Below, piece by piece: positions 37,939 to 47,072 of a DNA stretch of 64,000 bases (position 1 is its first letter; every line of letters begins with the position of its first letter). The stretch is taken from assembly GCF_023050945.1 (NCBI RefSeq), contig NZ_JALKIM010000011.1, forward strand, positions 20,436 to 84,435. Reading direction: 5' to 3'. Source of the stretch: Anaerobiospirillum sp. NML120448 (GTDB lineage: Bacteria; Pseudomonadota; Gammaproteobacteria; Enterobacterales; Succinivibrionaceae). Both the position numbers and the translations under genes were made by a program. The notes under the pieces are model-generated. The model saw only the letters and a list, made by a program, of their open reading frames with translations, ran no database searches and was not told the origin of the DNA.

Positions 37939-39228
37939 ATGCTTAAAGAGTTTAAATTATCAGAGCTTGGCAAAATTGTTGGTGGAGCAACTCCATCAAC
38001 TAAAATACCTGAATTTTTTAAGGGAGACATCCCTTGGATTACCCCTAAAGATCTAGCCGACTTTCCTAAGAGATACATATCTTCTGGTGAGCGCAGCATA
38101 TCTAAAGAAGCTTTAAATTCATGTTCAGCACAAATGTTACCTAAAAATAGCATTTTGTTTTCATCACGTGCACCTATTGGCTATATTGCTATAGCGCAAA
38201 ATGACTTATGCACTAACCAAGGGTTTAAAAGTATTGTTCCTAATACTAATATAGTTGATCCATTATTTCTATTTTACCTTCTTAAAAGTTCTGTAAATAA
38301 TATTGTTAAACAAGCTTCTGGAACTACTTTTAAAGAAATTTCTGGAAAAACATTAGGTCAAATCAAAGTGCTAATGCCAGAATCCATAACAGAGCAACAA
38401 CAAATTGCTAGTTTATTAGGAACAATTGATGACGCTATTGAGCTAAACCAGGCTATAAATGATAATTTAGAGGCCATGGCTCGCCAGTTATATGAGTATT
38501 GGTTTGTTCAGTTTGAGTTCCCTGATGAGAACGGTCGTCCCTACAAGTCAAGTGGCGGTAAAATGGTTTGGAGTGATGAACTAAATCAATATATTCCATA
38601 TGGTTGGAAAGCATCTCAAATAAAGGACTTTATAGCCAGTAATGTTGGTGGTACATGGGGCAATGATATATGTGAATATGGAGATGTAAAAGTTTCTTGT
38701 ATAAGAGGAGCTGATATTGATTCCTTTAAAAGCTTTCCTACCAGATTTATCAAGGAAAAACAATTAAAGCTTCTACTAAAACCAATGGATCTAGTGGTTG
38801 AGGTTTCCGGAGGTAGTCCAACCCAATCTACAGGTAGAATCGCTATAATTACCAATGAACTATTGAATAGCTATGATGACTCTGTAATTTGCTCTAATTT
38901 CTGCCGTGCTTTAACTCTAAAAGATAATGGATATAGTTCGTATTTTTACTATTTATGGAAGCTATTCTATGATCAAGGTGTGATGTTTAATTTTGAAGGA
39001 AAGACAACTGGAATTAAGAACCTTCAAACTGATGTGTTATTTCAGACAAATGTAGTTAAACCAAACAAGGACGTTGCTTCTAAGTTTAACCAAATTATTA
39101 TTAATATTAAGTCATTACAATGTAATAATATTAATGATAATGAGTTTTACATTAATTTACGTAATAGTCTTAATAAGGAATTAATGACTGGTCAAGTTAC
39201 TGTAAATTATCATTTATCTGACGATTAA
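37939..39228 (+). CDS. hsdS: Type I restriction specificity subunit HsdS (complete)
   Basis: The 429-residue protein has two target-recognition domains. TRD1 runs from GGATPSTKIPEFFKGDIPWI to the coiled EQQQIASLLGTIDDAIELNQ helix. The central conserved region is INDNLEAMARQLYEYWFVQF followed by DENGRPYKSSGG. TRD2 runs to the terminal helix and LMTGQVTVNYHL. HsdS sets the bipartite sequence recognised by the HsdM and HsdR complex. AAAGGATATATT precedes the ATG. It reads opposite to hsdM and hsdR, downstream of the recombinase. Its 3' end overlaps the 3' end of the minus-strand half gene by 32 bases. Confidence 0.92.
   Translation: MLKEFKLSELGKIVGGATPSTKIPEFFKGDIPWITPKDLADFPKRYISSGERSISKEALNSCSAQMLPKNSILFSSRAPIGYIAIAQNDLCTNQGFKSIVPNTNIVDPLFLFYLLKSSVNNIVKQASGTTFKEISGKTLGQIKVLMPESITEQQQIASLLGTIDDAIELNQAINDNLEAMARQLYEYWFVQFEFPDENGRPYKSSGGKMVWSDELNQYIPYGWKASQIKDFIASNVGGTWGNDICEYGDVKVSCIRGADIDSFKSFPTRFIKEKQLKLLLKPMDLVVEVSGGSPTQSTGRIAIITNELLNSYDDSVICSNFCRALTLKDNGYSSYFYYLWKLFYDQGVMFNFEGKTTGIKNLQTDVLFQTNVVKPNKDVASKFNQIIINIKSLQCNNINDNEFYINLRNSLNKELMTGQVTVNYHLSDD
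38455..38487 (+). repeat. Inversion site 3 within a 31-bp inverted repeat
   Basis: ATAAATGATAATTTA (38455-38469) encodes INDNL at the TRD1/central-region border of the complete hsdS. 38457-38487 is the exact inverse of 36834-36864. Confidence 0.9.
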
Positions 39229-39775
39229 GACATATTTGTTTGTCAATATCAGATAATAAGCATCCCATCATTTTTTGCTCTTGCAATGATGGAGCAAAAA
39301 TTGGCATATTTTCTATAGTACTTTTAGACAAAGATGCTCTTTGTCCACTACCTGTTGCGTTATTGGCAAAGTACTTTCTAGCAATGTTTGAATTTAGATA
39401 TGCTACTAAATACTTGCTATCAATTAGCTCACTATTACATCTAATTAATGCACAGTGATAACCTAACAATACCTTATCATCAAAATCATTGGCAATATAA
39501 CAAGGGATGCCAATATCATCCCTTGTTTCACTATCCTTAGTTATAGCAATATCGCCTTTTTTTAAGGTAAATTTTTCAATCTCTGTAGAGTTAGCAGAAG
39601 CATCCATAAACATTTCATAGTTATGTGTAGTTATTGCGTAATTATTGTAGACATCTACATAATTACAAAGCTTTACTGCTGCTTCTGCAGAATTGGTTTT
39701 CTTATCTACGTTACTTAAACTTACAGAAGCAACATCGCTAAGAACAAATTGTTTAAAGTTCATAAAATCATCCAT
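39197..39775 (-). CDS. hsdS: Half-length HsdS (N-terminal TRD) at the expression position
   Basis: The 192-residue frame carries one target-recognition domain (LKKGDIAITKDSETRDDIGI, ATGSGQRASLSKSTIENMPI) and the following helix. It ends INDNLQ-stop exactly at inversion site 4. It is in the same orientation as hsdR and hsdM and 132 bases after hsdM, so it is the specificity gene of the operon. At present it encodes only half a subunit. Inversion of 38469-39203 would supply the missing central region and second TRD in frame. The start may be the internal ATG at 39763 (MNFKQFVLSDV). Confidence 0.87.
   Translation of the reverse strand: MDDFMNFKQFVLSDVASVSLSNVDKKTNSAEAAVKLCNYVDVYNNYAITTHNYEMFMDASANSTEIEKFTLKKGDIAITKDSETRDDIGIPCYIANDFDDKVLLGYHCALIRCNSELIDSKYLVAYLNSNIARKYFANNATGSGQRASLSKSTIENMPIFAPSLQEQKMMGCLLSDIDKQICLNRQINDNLQ
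39203..39217 (-). repeat. Inversion site 4 (minus orientation)
   Basis: TAAATTATCATTTAT on the plus strand is the exact reverse complement of sites 1 and 3. It encodes VNYHL at the end of the complete hsdS on one strand and INDNL at the end of the half gene on the other. Confidence 0.85.
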
Positions 39776-39907
39776 TCAAGCTTATGTTGGCTAGATTTAT
39801 ATGGAAAAGACTAAACTTATGCCTTACATATCTAGCCAAGTAATACATTATTATCAATTAAACAAATTGATATAAAGAAAGCAATTTACAATTTACTAAG
39901 TAAAATG

Positions 39908-41548
39908 TTATTTCAATCGCAATGAGTCTAACTGAGCCATGATTTCTTGCTGAAGCTTTTGACTTTGCTCAAACTGCTCTGCAAGTTTGGTTTTAAAAGC
40001 AGACATGCGAGCCTCAAACTCCTCTTGAGAGATGTCCTCGTGCTCAATCTTAATATCAAAGTACTGACCAGCTGATAAGCTATTGTTCTTAGCAGCAATC
40101 TCTTCATAAGACACTACAGCAGAAAATTCATCAACCTTTTCTTTTGCATGGAAAGTTTTGACAATCTTTTCAATATCGTCAGCATTAAGACGACGCTTCT
40201 TTAAACCATTTGGATCCTTGTATTCCTCACCCAAATTGCTTGCATCAATTAAAACAACCTTATCGTTTTGAGCTGACTTATCGAGGAATAAAACAGATAC
40301 ATTAGTACCAGTATTGGCAAATACGTTACTTGGCATTGATACACAGCCATAAACAATCTTGTCCTCAACCAAGCGTTTTAAAATTTTGCCTTCAATATTA
40401 CTCTTAGCAGTAATAAATCCTGTAGGAACAACAATTGCAGCTTTACCATTAGGCTTCATGGAGTTAATAACATGTTGTAGAAAACAAGTATAGATAGCCA
40501 TACTTTCTTTCTTTTTATTTGGTACCTTAGGAACTCCTGCCCAGAACCTTGTACCATTGCTAGCGCTAGCAATGGATTCTCTAGTATCACTAAAATCCAT
40601 TTTAAAAGGAGGATTGCTGACAACAAAATCAAACTGACGATTGTTCTTACCATCATCGCTCATATGATAAGGCTCGGTCAAAGTATCGCCTTGAATAATG
40701 TTATCTAAGGAACTAATTAATCCATTTAACATCAAGTTGAGCTTTAACATCTTGTTAGAGCGCTGAGAAATATCTTGTGAGTAGATAGTACAGCGTTCCT
40801 CACCAATACGATGAGCAAGAGCCATAAGCAAAGTGCCAGTACCAGCAGATGGATCATAGCATTCAACACTTGTTAGCTTATTCTCATCTTCTACTAACAA
40901 GTTAGCCATAATAGAAGCAATAGCATGAGGAGTATAGTATTCTGCATACTTACCTCCGCCAGCTGTATTGTAATCTTGTATTAGATACTCAAATATAGAG
41001 GCAAAAAAGTCATAGTTTGCAGCAAAAGCACTTTCAAAAGAAAAGTTTGCAAGCTTATCAACTAATGCTTTAGCAAAGCTATCTCTAGCAGTTTTATCAA
41101 TAACATGCTCAGTAATAGGTTCAAACAGCTCAACTCTTGTATTTTTAGTGGTTTTAGTAGAAAAAGTATCAGAGTTGATCTCTGCTATCTCGAGCATAGT
41201 CTTATCCAGCAACTCATGAAAATTTTCAATATTCTCTTGTGAGCGCAAATAAGACAACAAGTGCTCTGGCTTTAATTTTGGAACTTTAGCGCCCAGCAAA
41301 TTAAGTAATAGCCCTTGCTCGTTTGGCTCTAGATTTTTGTACCCCTCCTCCCAAGTAGGAGCTTTAGTTATCTTTGGGCCAAAAAACTTATTCTGTTTGA
41401 TCTCATAACCAAACTTGTCATTAATAAACTTGTACAAGAAAATTTGTATAATAATCTTATACTCATTACCATCATTACCTAAACCATATTTCTGGCAAGT
41501 TGCTTTAAGATCATCAATTAATTCAATGGTTTTCTCTTTAATATCCAT
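39908..41548 (-). CDS. hsdM: Type I restriction-modification methyltransferase HsdM
   Basis: This 546-residue N6-adenine methyltransferase has the HsdM N-terminal helical domain, the SAM-binding motif I YDPSAGTGTLLMAL (about residue 230) and the catalytic NPPF in FVVSNPPFKMDFSD (about 311). It modifies adenine in the sequence chosen by HsdS. It lies 116 bases downstream of hsdR and upstream of the half hsdS, in one leftward operon. Only a weak GGA precedes ATG 41548. The AT-rich composition is shared with hsdR and differs from the xyloside genes. Confidence 0.95.
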   Translation of the reverse strand: MDIKEKTIELIDDLKATCQKYGLGNDGNEYKIIIQIFLYKFINDKFGYEIKQNKFFGPKITKAPTWEEGYKNLEPNEQGLLLNLLGAKVPKLKPEHLLSYLRSQENIENFHELLDKTMLEIAEINSDTFSTKTTKNTRVELFEPITEHVIDKTARDSFAKALVDKLANFSFESAFAANYDFFASIFEYLIQDYNTAGGGKYAEYYTPHAIASIMANLLVEDENKLTSVECYDPSAGTGTLLMALAHRIGEERCTIYSQDISQRSNKMLKLNLMLNGLISSLDNIIQGDTLTEPYHMSDDGKNNRQFDFVVSNPPFKMDFSDTRESIASASNGTRFWAGVPKVPNKKKESMAIYTCFLQHVINSMKPNGKAAIVVPTGFITAKSNIEGKILKRLVEDKIVYGCVSMPSNVFANTGTNVSVLFLDKSAQNDKVVLIDASNLGEEYKDPNGLKKRRLNADDIEKIVKTFHAKEKVDEFSAVVSYEEIAAKNNSLSAGQYFDIKIEHEDISQEEFEARMSAFKTKLAEQFEQSQKLQQEIMAQLDSLRLK

Positions 41549-41664
41549 ATTTTAAAATCCAATTGAGAAACTATGAAATAAAATATTAAATTTTATCTTA
41601 AACAAGAAACCTATCAACACTTAACTATAATCCAGTATTAGTGTCCACTGGATGGAGTCTTGTC

Positions 41665-44600
41665 TCAAGATGAATAAAAAGCAGAATGCTGGTTTAAATA
41701 CTCATCAACAACAAATCCACTTAAAACCTTTCTATTATAACTAATGCTTGTAAAGTCTGAAGATAGTTCCATTAAGCGTTGAGCAACAAATCTAGAGACT
41801 TCATCACTAAAATACCCGTCATTATTAACAGATTGCTTTTTTTGAGACAGTAGTTCATCAATGTCAGTTTTGACATTATTGATAAAAGTGAAAATATCTT
41901 CTTTACTACCAGAAAGAATCTTAGGCTGATTTGATTCTTCTCTGTTATTATTTAAAGAAAGAATTTTATTATAAAGACGAAGATATTTAACATCATCCTT
42001 AACCTTTCTTAGAACTTGCTGCTCTTTTGTATAAACGGCATTTAACCTCTTAGACAAATCGTCTAACTCGTAACAAGTTTGTCTATACTCTTCTACAGAG
42101 CTGATAACAAAACCATTATCCTTAAAACGCTTATGAAAAGCTTCTTTTAGTGAAATAAACTCAGGATTATCTTGATCTTTTATAGCACTAAAATCAAGAA
42201 CAAGCTTTTTACGTTGCTCTTTAAGCTTAGAGCCTCCATCAATCATAGTAAGCTCTTCCTGTGATAGCTTTGTAAAAGTAAAATCAATGAACTTTAACGC
42301 CTGTTTAATAGCTGATAAGGTAAGCTCATCAGCCTGAAAAATATCTTTTTGGTTCATTAAATCAATACGAGATTGAACCTCTTTTAACATTATATTAAGG
42401 TTAGAAAAGGTCAACTTTGCAAACTGCTCTTTTAGCTCATCATCGCCAAAGGTACGAACAATATTAGCAAAATCTCTTGCTTGGACTAGATTTGCCCTTA
42501 ACTGAATCAACATATCTTTGTCATCAATTTGACTAATTTCCTGTGAAAAGAGTTCCATATTGTCAACTGAATAATCAAACACACAGTTGCGGATTTTTTT
42601 CATCCCATCAACTATTTCTTGATTATTAACAAGAAAGTTATTGCCCAGACCAGAACCTTCTTCTCCATCAAGAATAAGCTCTGAAGAGTTAAACTTCTCT
42701 AATTCCCTTAAATAAGCCTCATTGGTCTTTTCAAAATTTGACTTAATATCAGCAAAATCAACAATATAGCCGTACTTATGCTCTTTGTAAGGACGATTAA
42801 CACGAGTTAATGCTTGTAATAGTGTATGGTCTTTTAGCGAACGACCTAAATATAGTCTTTTTAAACGAGGAGCATCAAAACCAGTAAGCAACATATTAAA
42901 GACAATCAAAATATCAACAGTCATGTTATATTTGAAGTTTGCAACTATTGATTTTTGCTCATCTTTATCAGCACTATCATAAAGAACTAATTCAGCTTTA
43001 ATAGCATCATTTAAGTTAGTTTTATTTTCCCTGTTTTTAAAGGACTGATATACAGCACGAGCTTGATCAGAACTGGCACAAACAATCATACCGCCGATAG
43101 TATTATCATTTTGCAACTCTCTGAAATCACGGAAATCTTGCTCAATGTAATCACACAATGATTTAACATATTTAGGATGAGTGAATATTTGCTCACTTCT
43201 AACGTCTTTCTTTTGAACTTGTTCTTTAGATAGGCTTTCATATACAGAATTTAGCTGCTCTTTATACTCTGTTTGAATGTCTTCTCTAATAAGTTTCAGA
43301 GTATAACCATCAGCTAAAGAGCTATTGTAATAATAAGTATGGAAGTAGGTGCTAAATACCTTAGAAGAAGCACACTCCTCCTTAAGTAAAGGTGTACCTG
43401 TTAAAGCTATTTTGATAGCTGCCTCATCAGCAGCAAATAGATTAGCTAGAAAGGATCCACTAGGCTTATATCCACGATGAGCCTCATCAAGAATAAAGAT
43501 TCTTTGTATGTGGCTGTCATATTCAGGCATTTCCACCGCCTCAGTATCTTCCTTGAAGCGTTGGATATTAACAACTGAAATTTCAGGCTTGCCACTTGCG
43601 CCATTGTAGGCTTGATTTAATCTAAATTCTCTCATTAAAGCAGCACGATCTCTTGCAGTATGAACTTCTAAACCTCTGGCAGTAAACTCTTGAGAGGCCT
43701 GTTCTAGAAGATCTAAGCGGTCTACAATAAAGTAAAACTTAGCAAGCTTTCCTTGCTTACTATAATAATCAGTTAAATATCTATGTAAGAAAAATGATAA
43801 AGCTGTTTTACCACTACCTTGAGTATGCCAAACTACACCGCTTTTAGCCCCATTGCTTAGTTTGTCTTGTATAGCAAAACAAGCAAACATTTGCTGATAG
43901 CGTATAATATGCTTCTGGAAAATAGACTCAATGTGTCCGTTAACTTCTTTTTTGATATTCACATAAGCAATACCATACTTAAGCAAGAATAGTAAACGCT
44001 CCTTGGAACACATAGAAGTTAGGATTCGATTGGTAGGTGAGTTGAAGCTTAAATTTGTATTAAACTCTGATGTGACATCAATGTCTTGAGCCTTAAAGTC
44101 TCTCAAAATGTTGTTTTTAAGCTCTATATCATCAGGCAAATAATCAAAGTTAGCATGAAATGGGGCTACATCTTTATTTAACCCCATCTCTTCTCTAAAA
44201 CAGTTAAAAGGAGCATTAGTATAGGATGTTGTACAGTAAAATGCGCCTTGAATAGGTGTAATTCCACCTTGAGAGTCATAATCCATATTATTAGAGAAGA
44301 TCATAAGCTGAGTAATATTAAAGAATTTTCTAAACTTCTTATTAGGGAAGCGAGATTTGTTCATTCTCTCTTGCTCTGCAACGACACCTCCTTTGTTGTT
44401 TGGCTTTTTTACTTCAATAAAACATAAAGGTAAACCATTAACAAACAAAGTAATATCAGGACGAAATTGATCATCCCCATTACAGCAAGCAAACTCAGCT
44501 GTATAGCTAAAGACATTATTCTCTACATTCTCAAAGTCGATACACTTATATAAAGAACCTTGTATAAAGTTGTTGTAGAAAACAGATCCGAGATCATCAT

Positions 44601-44874
44601 TACGTAGACTCTGTCGAAGATCACTAAATACCCTATTAAATGGCACAGAACAATCTTGGTTTAAACGCCCAAATTGCTTTTTAAAAATATTTAGTAAAAT
44701 ATTATTGGTAGGATCAAACGCTTTGTTGTTATCAGGCAAACTATCCACATCCAATAAAGCATCTTCATTTAAAGCATCTTCATTGGTGATTTTTCCGACA
44801 TAATCATAGCCTAAACGAGCTAAATGAATCATTGCTGGAATCTGTACACGAGTCGCTTCATTAAACTTTTGCAT
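41665..44874 (-). CDS. hsdR: Type I restriction endonuclease HsdR
   Basis: The 1069-residue protein has the HsdR order: N-terminal PD-(D/E)xK nuclease (FRPDITLFVNGLPLCFIEVK, near residue 150), then the translocase with Walker A HTQGSGKTALS (about 348), DEAH box ILDEAHRG (about 460), LTGTPLL, and late helicase motifs NMLLTGFDAPRL and LLQALTRVNRPY. The C-terminal region contains long helices that contact HsdM. It cleaves unmodified DNA after ATP-driven translocation. AGGA lies before ATG 44874. The gene opens the operon. Confidence 0.96.
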   Translation of the reverse strand: MQKFNEATRVQIPAMIHLARLGYDYVGKITNEDALNEDALLDVDSLPDNNKAFDPTNNILLNIFKKQFGRLNQDCSVPFNRVFSDLRQSLRNDDLGSVFYNNFIQGSLYKCIDFENVENNVFSYTAEFACCNGDDQFRPDITLFVNGLPLCFIEVKKPNNKGGVVAEQERMNKSRFPNKKFRKFFNITQLMIFSNNMDYDSQGGITPIQGAFYCTTSYTNAPFNCFREEMGLNKDVAPFHANFDYLPDDIELKNNILRDFKAQDIDVTSEFNTNLSFNSPTNRILTSMCSKERLLFLLKYGIAYVNIKKEVNGHIESIFQKHIIRYQQMFACFAIQDKLSNGAKSGVVWHTQGSGKTALSFFLHRYLTDYYSKQGKLAKFYFIVDRLDLLEQASQEFTARGLEVHTARDRAALMREFRLNQAYNGASGKPEISVVNIQRFKEDTEAVEMPEYDSHIQRIFILDEAHRGYKPSGSFLANLFAADEAAIKIALTGTPLLKEECASSKVFSTYFHTYYYNSSLADGYTLKLIREDIQTEYKEQLNSVYESLSKEQVQKKDVRSEQIFTHPKYVKSLCDYIEQDFRDFRELQNDNTIGGMIVCASSDQARAVYQSFKNRENKTNLNDAIKAELVLYDSADKDEQKSIVANFKYNMTVDILIVFNMLLTGFDAPRLKRLYLGRSLKDHTLLQALTRVNRPYKEHKYGYIVDFADIKSNFEKTNEAYLRELEKFNSSELILDGEEGSGLGNNFLVNNQEIVDGMKKIRNCVFDYSVDNMELFSQEISQIDDKDMLIQLRANLVQARDFANIVRTFGDDELKEQFAKLTFSNLNIMLKEVQSRIDLMNQKDIFQADELTLSAIKQALKFIDFTFTKLSQEELTMIDGGSKLKEQRKKLVLDFSAIKDQDNPEFISLKEAFHKRFKDNGFVISSVEEYRQTCYELDDLSKRLNAVYTKEQQVLRKVKDDVKYLRLYNKILSLNNNREESNQPKILSGSKEDIFTFINNVKTDIDELLSQKKQSVNNDGYFSDEVSRFVAQRLMELSSDFTSISYNRKVLSGFVVDEYLNQHSAFYSS

Positions 44875-45093
44875 AGCTGAATCCTACCAAGCAAGTAAAT
44901 TAGTACATTAATCAGTATTAGCGCTTAGATCCTATAGATTGTATTATAGACCATTATATGCCATATCTAGCTAATTTTTAAATACTAGTGTGATTAGCTT
45001 CAATTAAAAATATTGTTTTCTATGGTAATCACCTAAGTTCATAAAAGAAGCTCAATAACATACTATACAAACAATAGGTAACTATCCGTATAG

Positions 45094-45885
45094 CTAAAAC
45101 ATACTAAGTCGCTTAAAAATAAAATCAGGAAGCATTTTGGTAGCCAGCATAATGTAGCTCCATAGCCACATTGTATACACCACAGCCTTTGGCTTATAGT
45201 AGATATTAACAATATCGTGAGCCACAGTCTCTACACTGGCACTAATATAAGGAGGCAACTTCTTATGTGCGACCATACGAGTCTTTACGTAGCCAGGCTT
45301 AATATTGATTACATGTACGCCCTTACTATACAGCCTTACTCTTAATCCCGATAAATAAGCACTCATAGCAGCTTTAGATGCTCCATAGTAATAATTAGAA
45401 CATCGGCCTCTATCACCAGCAACAGAGCTTATAACCATAATATGACCTTGCTTTAGCCCCTCAAAATAGTTTGTTGCAAAAGCAATCATAGGCACTAAGC
45501 CATTAAAATTGGCCTCAAAAATTAATTGTCCCTCATCAGGACAATCTTGTGCTAACTTTTGATCTCCCAAATACCCTACAGCGCAAAATAAAACCTCTAC
45601 CCTACGCTCCTTTACCAAGCCCTCCCACAGCTTTTGCATATCCTCAGCGCTCATAGCCGTATCATAGTAATGACACGAGCAGGAAACATTGCTACTCACC
45701 AGCTCCACAGCTAAATGCCGCAACGCCTCTTCATTACGCCCGCACAAACTAAAATGCCATTGCCCTTTTTTAGCAAACTCCTTTAAAGTCGCAACAGCAA
45801 TTTCAGAGGTAGCCCCAAGCACTACCATATGCTTACAAGACACTGGTTCAGTCTCAACAGCTATATCGCCCACCCTTTTACCCAT
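45094..45885 (-). CDS. Short-chain dehydrogenase/reductase (DprE2-like)
   Basis: The 263-residue SDR protein has the nucleotide-binding motif VVLGATSEIAVATLKEFA, a GATSEI variant like that of decaprenylphosphoryl-ribose 2-epimerase subunit DprE2. It also has the catalytic S in VISSVAGDRG and YxxxK in YYGASKAAM. AGGAG lies six bases before ATG 45885. A C-terminal hydrophobic segment (VVYTMWLWSYIMLATKMLPD) suggests membrane association. A cell-envelope sugar-lipid substrate is possible but unproven. Its 3' part is repeated at 35785-36146, forming direct repeats around the restriction island. Confidence 0.85.
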   Translation of the reverse strand: MGKRVGDIAVETEPVSCKHMVVLGATSEIAVATLKEFAKKGQWHFSLCGRNEEALRHLAVELVSSNVSCSCHYYDTAMSAEDMQKLWEGLVKERRVEVLFCAVGYLGDQKLAQDCPDEGQLIFEANFNGLVPMIAFATNYFEGLKQGHIMVISSVAGDRGRCSNYYYGASKAAMSAYLSGLRVRLYSKGVHVINIKPGYVKTRMVAHKKLPPYISASVETVAHDIVNIYYKPKAVVYTMWLWSYIMLATKMLPDFIFKRLSMF

Positions 45886-46175
45886 GACCTGCTCCTAAAA
45901 AAATAATCGCCCTAGCAATTTCACTTAGCACCCAAACCTCAATAGCAAGACTTATACTTTTGCTTGAGTACAGTCTACAACTACTATGTCATTTTTCTGA
46001 AAATTCATTTAAAGTTAGCCCTAACATAAACATCATGCACTGCTAACCTTACAGAGCGGGCGCTATATTACCTATCATATGAATTGCTCTTATGTTCAAT
46101 CATAGGGTTATGCTTTAGCATTAGCATTAGCCTTAAGTAAGGGCGTTAGAACTTCTTATGAAATGGCTGCCGTGG

Positions 46176-47072
46176 CTATTCGTTTACTAGCTTTCGTATT
46201 GGGGTGAGAGCAAATTCATTGTATTTATCAGAAAAATCTTTGATAAGATTGATGTTGGCTAAGTGATCTCTAGTTGGTTCATCTAGGTTTATCCAGGCTG
46301 CATAGAGGCGTTGTTTGGCAACCTCAATGTAGTTGATGGGTTCTTTTTTAAATAAAGCCACATCTTCATTTTTCTCAATGCCAATGAAGTTGCGACCTTC
46401 CATTAAGGCTGCCACTAAAAAAGAGCCACTGCCAAAAGTATTATCCAAGATTACATCCCCTGGGTTAGAGTAAGTGCGAATAAAATACCTTCCTAGTTCT
46501 ATAGGCTTTTGTGTTGGGTGAACGACCTCACCCTCATTCTCAGCTGTTTTTATGTAAATAATGTCTGTTGGGTAGCGCACTCCAGAGCTTGCTACATGCA
46601 CAGGGTCAAAATTACCGTAGCTACCACTTAACTGATTCTTTCTAATGCCCTTATCATAAGGTTCACCTTGAGTCATTTGCGGATGATAGGTTGGCTGTTT
46701 TTTGTAGAAGACACAAACGTCCTCATGCTTACGCAGAGGTTGCTTCTTAGCATTGAGAAAATTAGAGGACTTAGACTTTTCCCAAACCCACTTATACTTG
46801 AAGGTCTTTGGCTGACTTAAGATAAGGTGCGCAGTAAAGATGCCATATGAGGTAAGTACAATAGCTCCATTAGGCTTAATAATTCTCCAGTACTGCTCCC
46901 AGAGCAAATCTAAAGGAATTAAGCAATCCCATTGGTTCTGAGTAATACCATAGGGCAAATCGCACAAGATCATATCGATGGACTGATCTGGAATGCGTTC
47001 CATACAAACTAAACAGTCCTCCTCAAAAAGGTTGTTTAGCATAGGGTAAATTGCATCATTAGCCATCATCAT
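46176..47072 (-). CDS. DNA methyltransferase, N4/N6 type (stand-alone)
   Basis: This 298-residue β-class DNA methyltransferase belongs to the N6_N4_Mtase family. The catalytic motif IV is DMILCDLPYG near residue 35, in the DPPY position with Leu as second residue. Motif X/I region follows at the C-terminal side as VVHPTQKPIELGRYFI and ILDNTFGSGSFLVAAL. The order (catalytic motif first, SAM motif last) defines the β class. No restriction gene is adjacent, so it is an orphan enzyme of the type often carried by phages and mobile elements. Three consecutive ATGs (47072, 47069, 47066) are possible starts and no clear ribosome-binding site discriminates. Confidence 0.88.
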   Translation of the reverse strand: MMMANDAIYPMLNNLFEEDCLVCMERIPDQSIDMILCDLPYGITQNQWDCLIPLDLLWEQYWRIIKPNGAIVLTSYGIFTAHLILSQPKTFKYKWVWEKSKSSNFLNAKKQPLRKHEDVCVFYKKQPTYHPQMTQGEPYDKGIRKNQLSGSYGNFDPVHVASSGVRYPTDIIYIKTAENEGEVVHPTQKPIELGRYFIRTYSNPGDVILDNTFGSGSFLVAALMEGRNFIGIEKNEDVALFKKEPINYIEVAKQRLYAAWINLDEPTRDHLANINLIKDFSDKYNEFALTPIRKLVNE

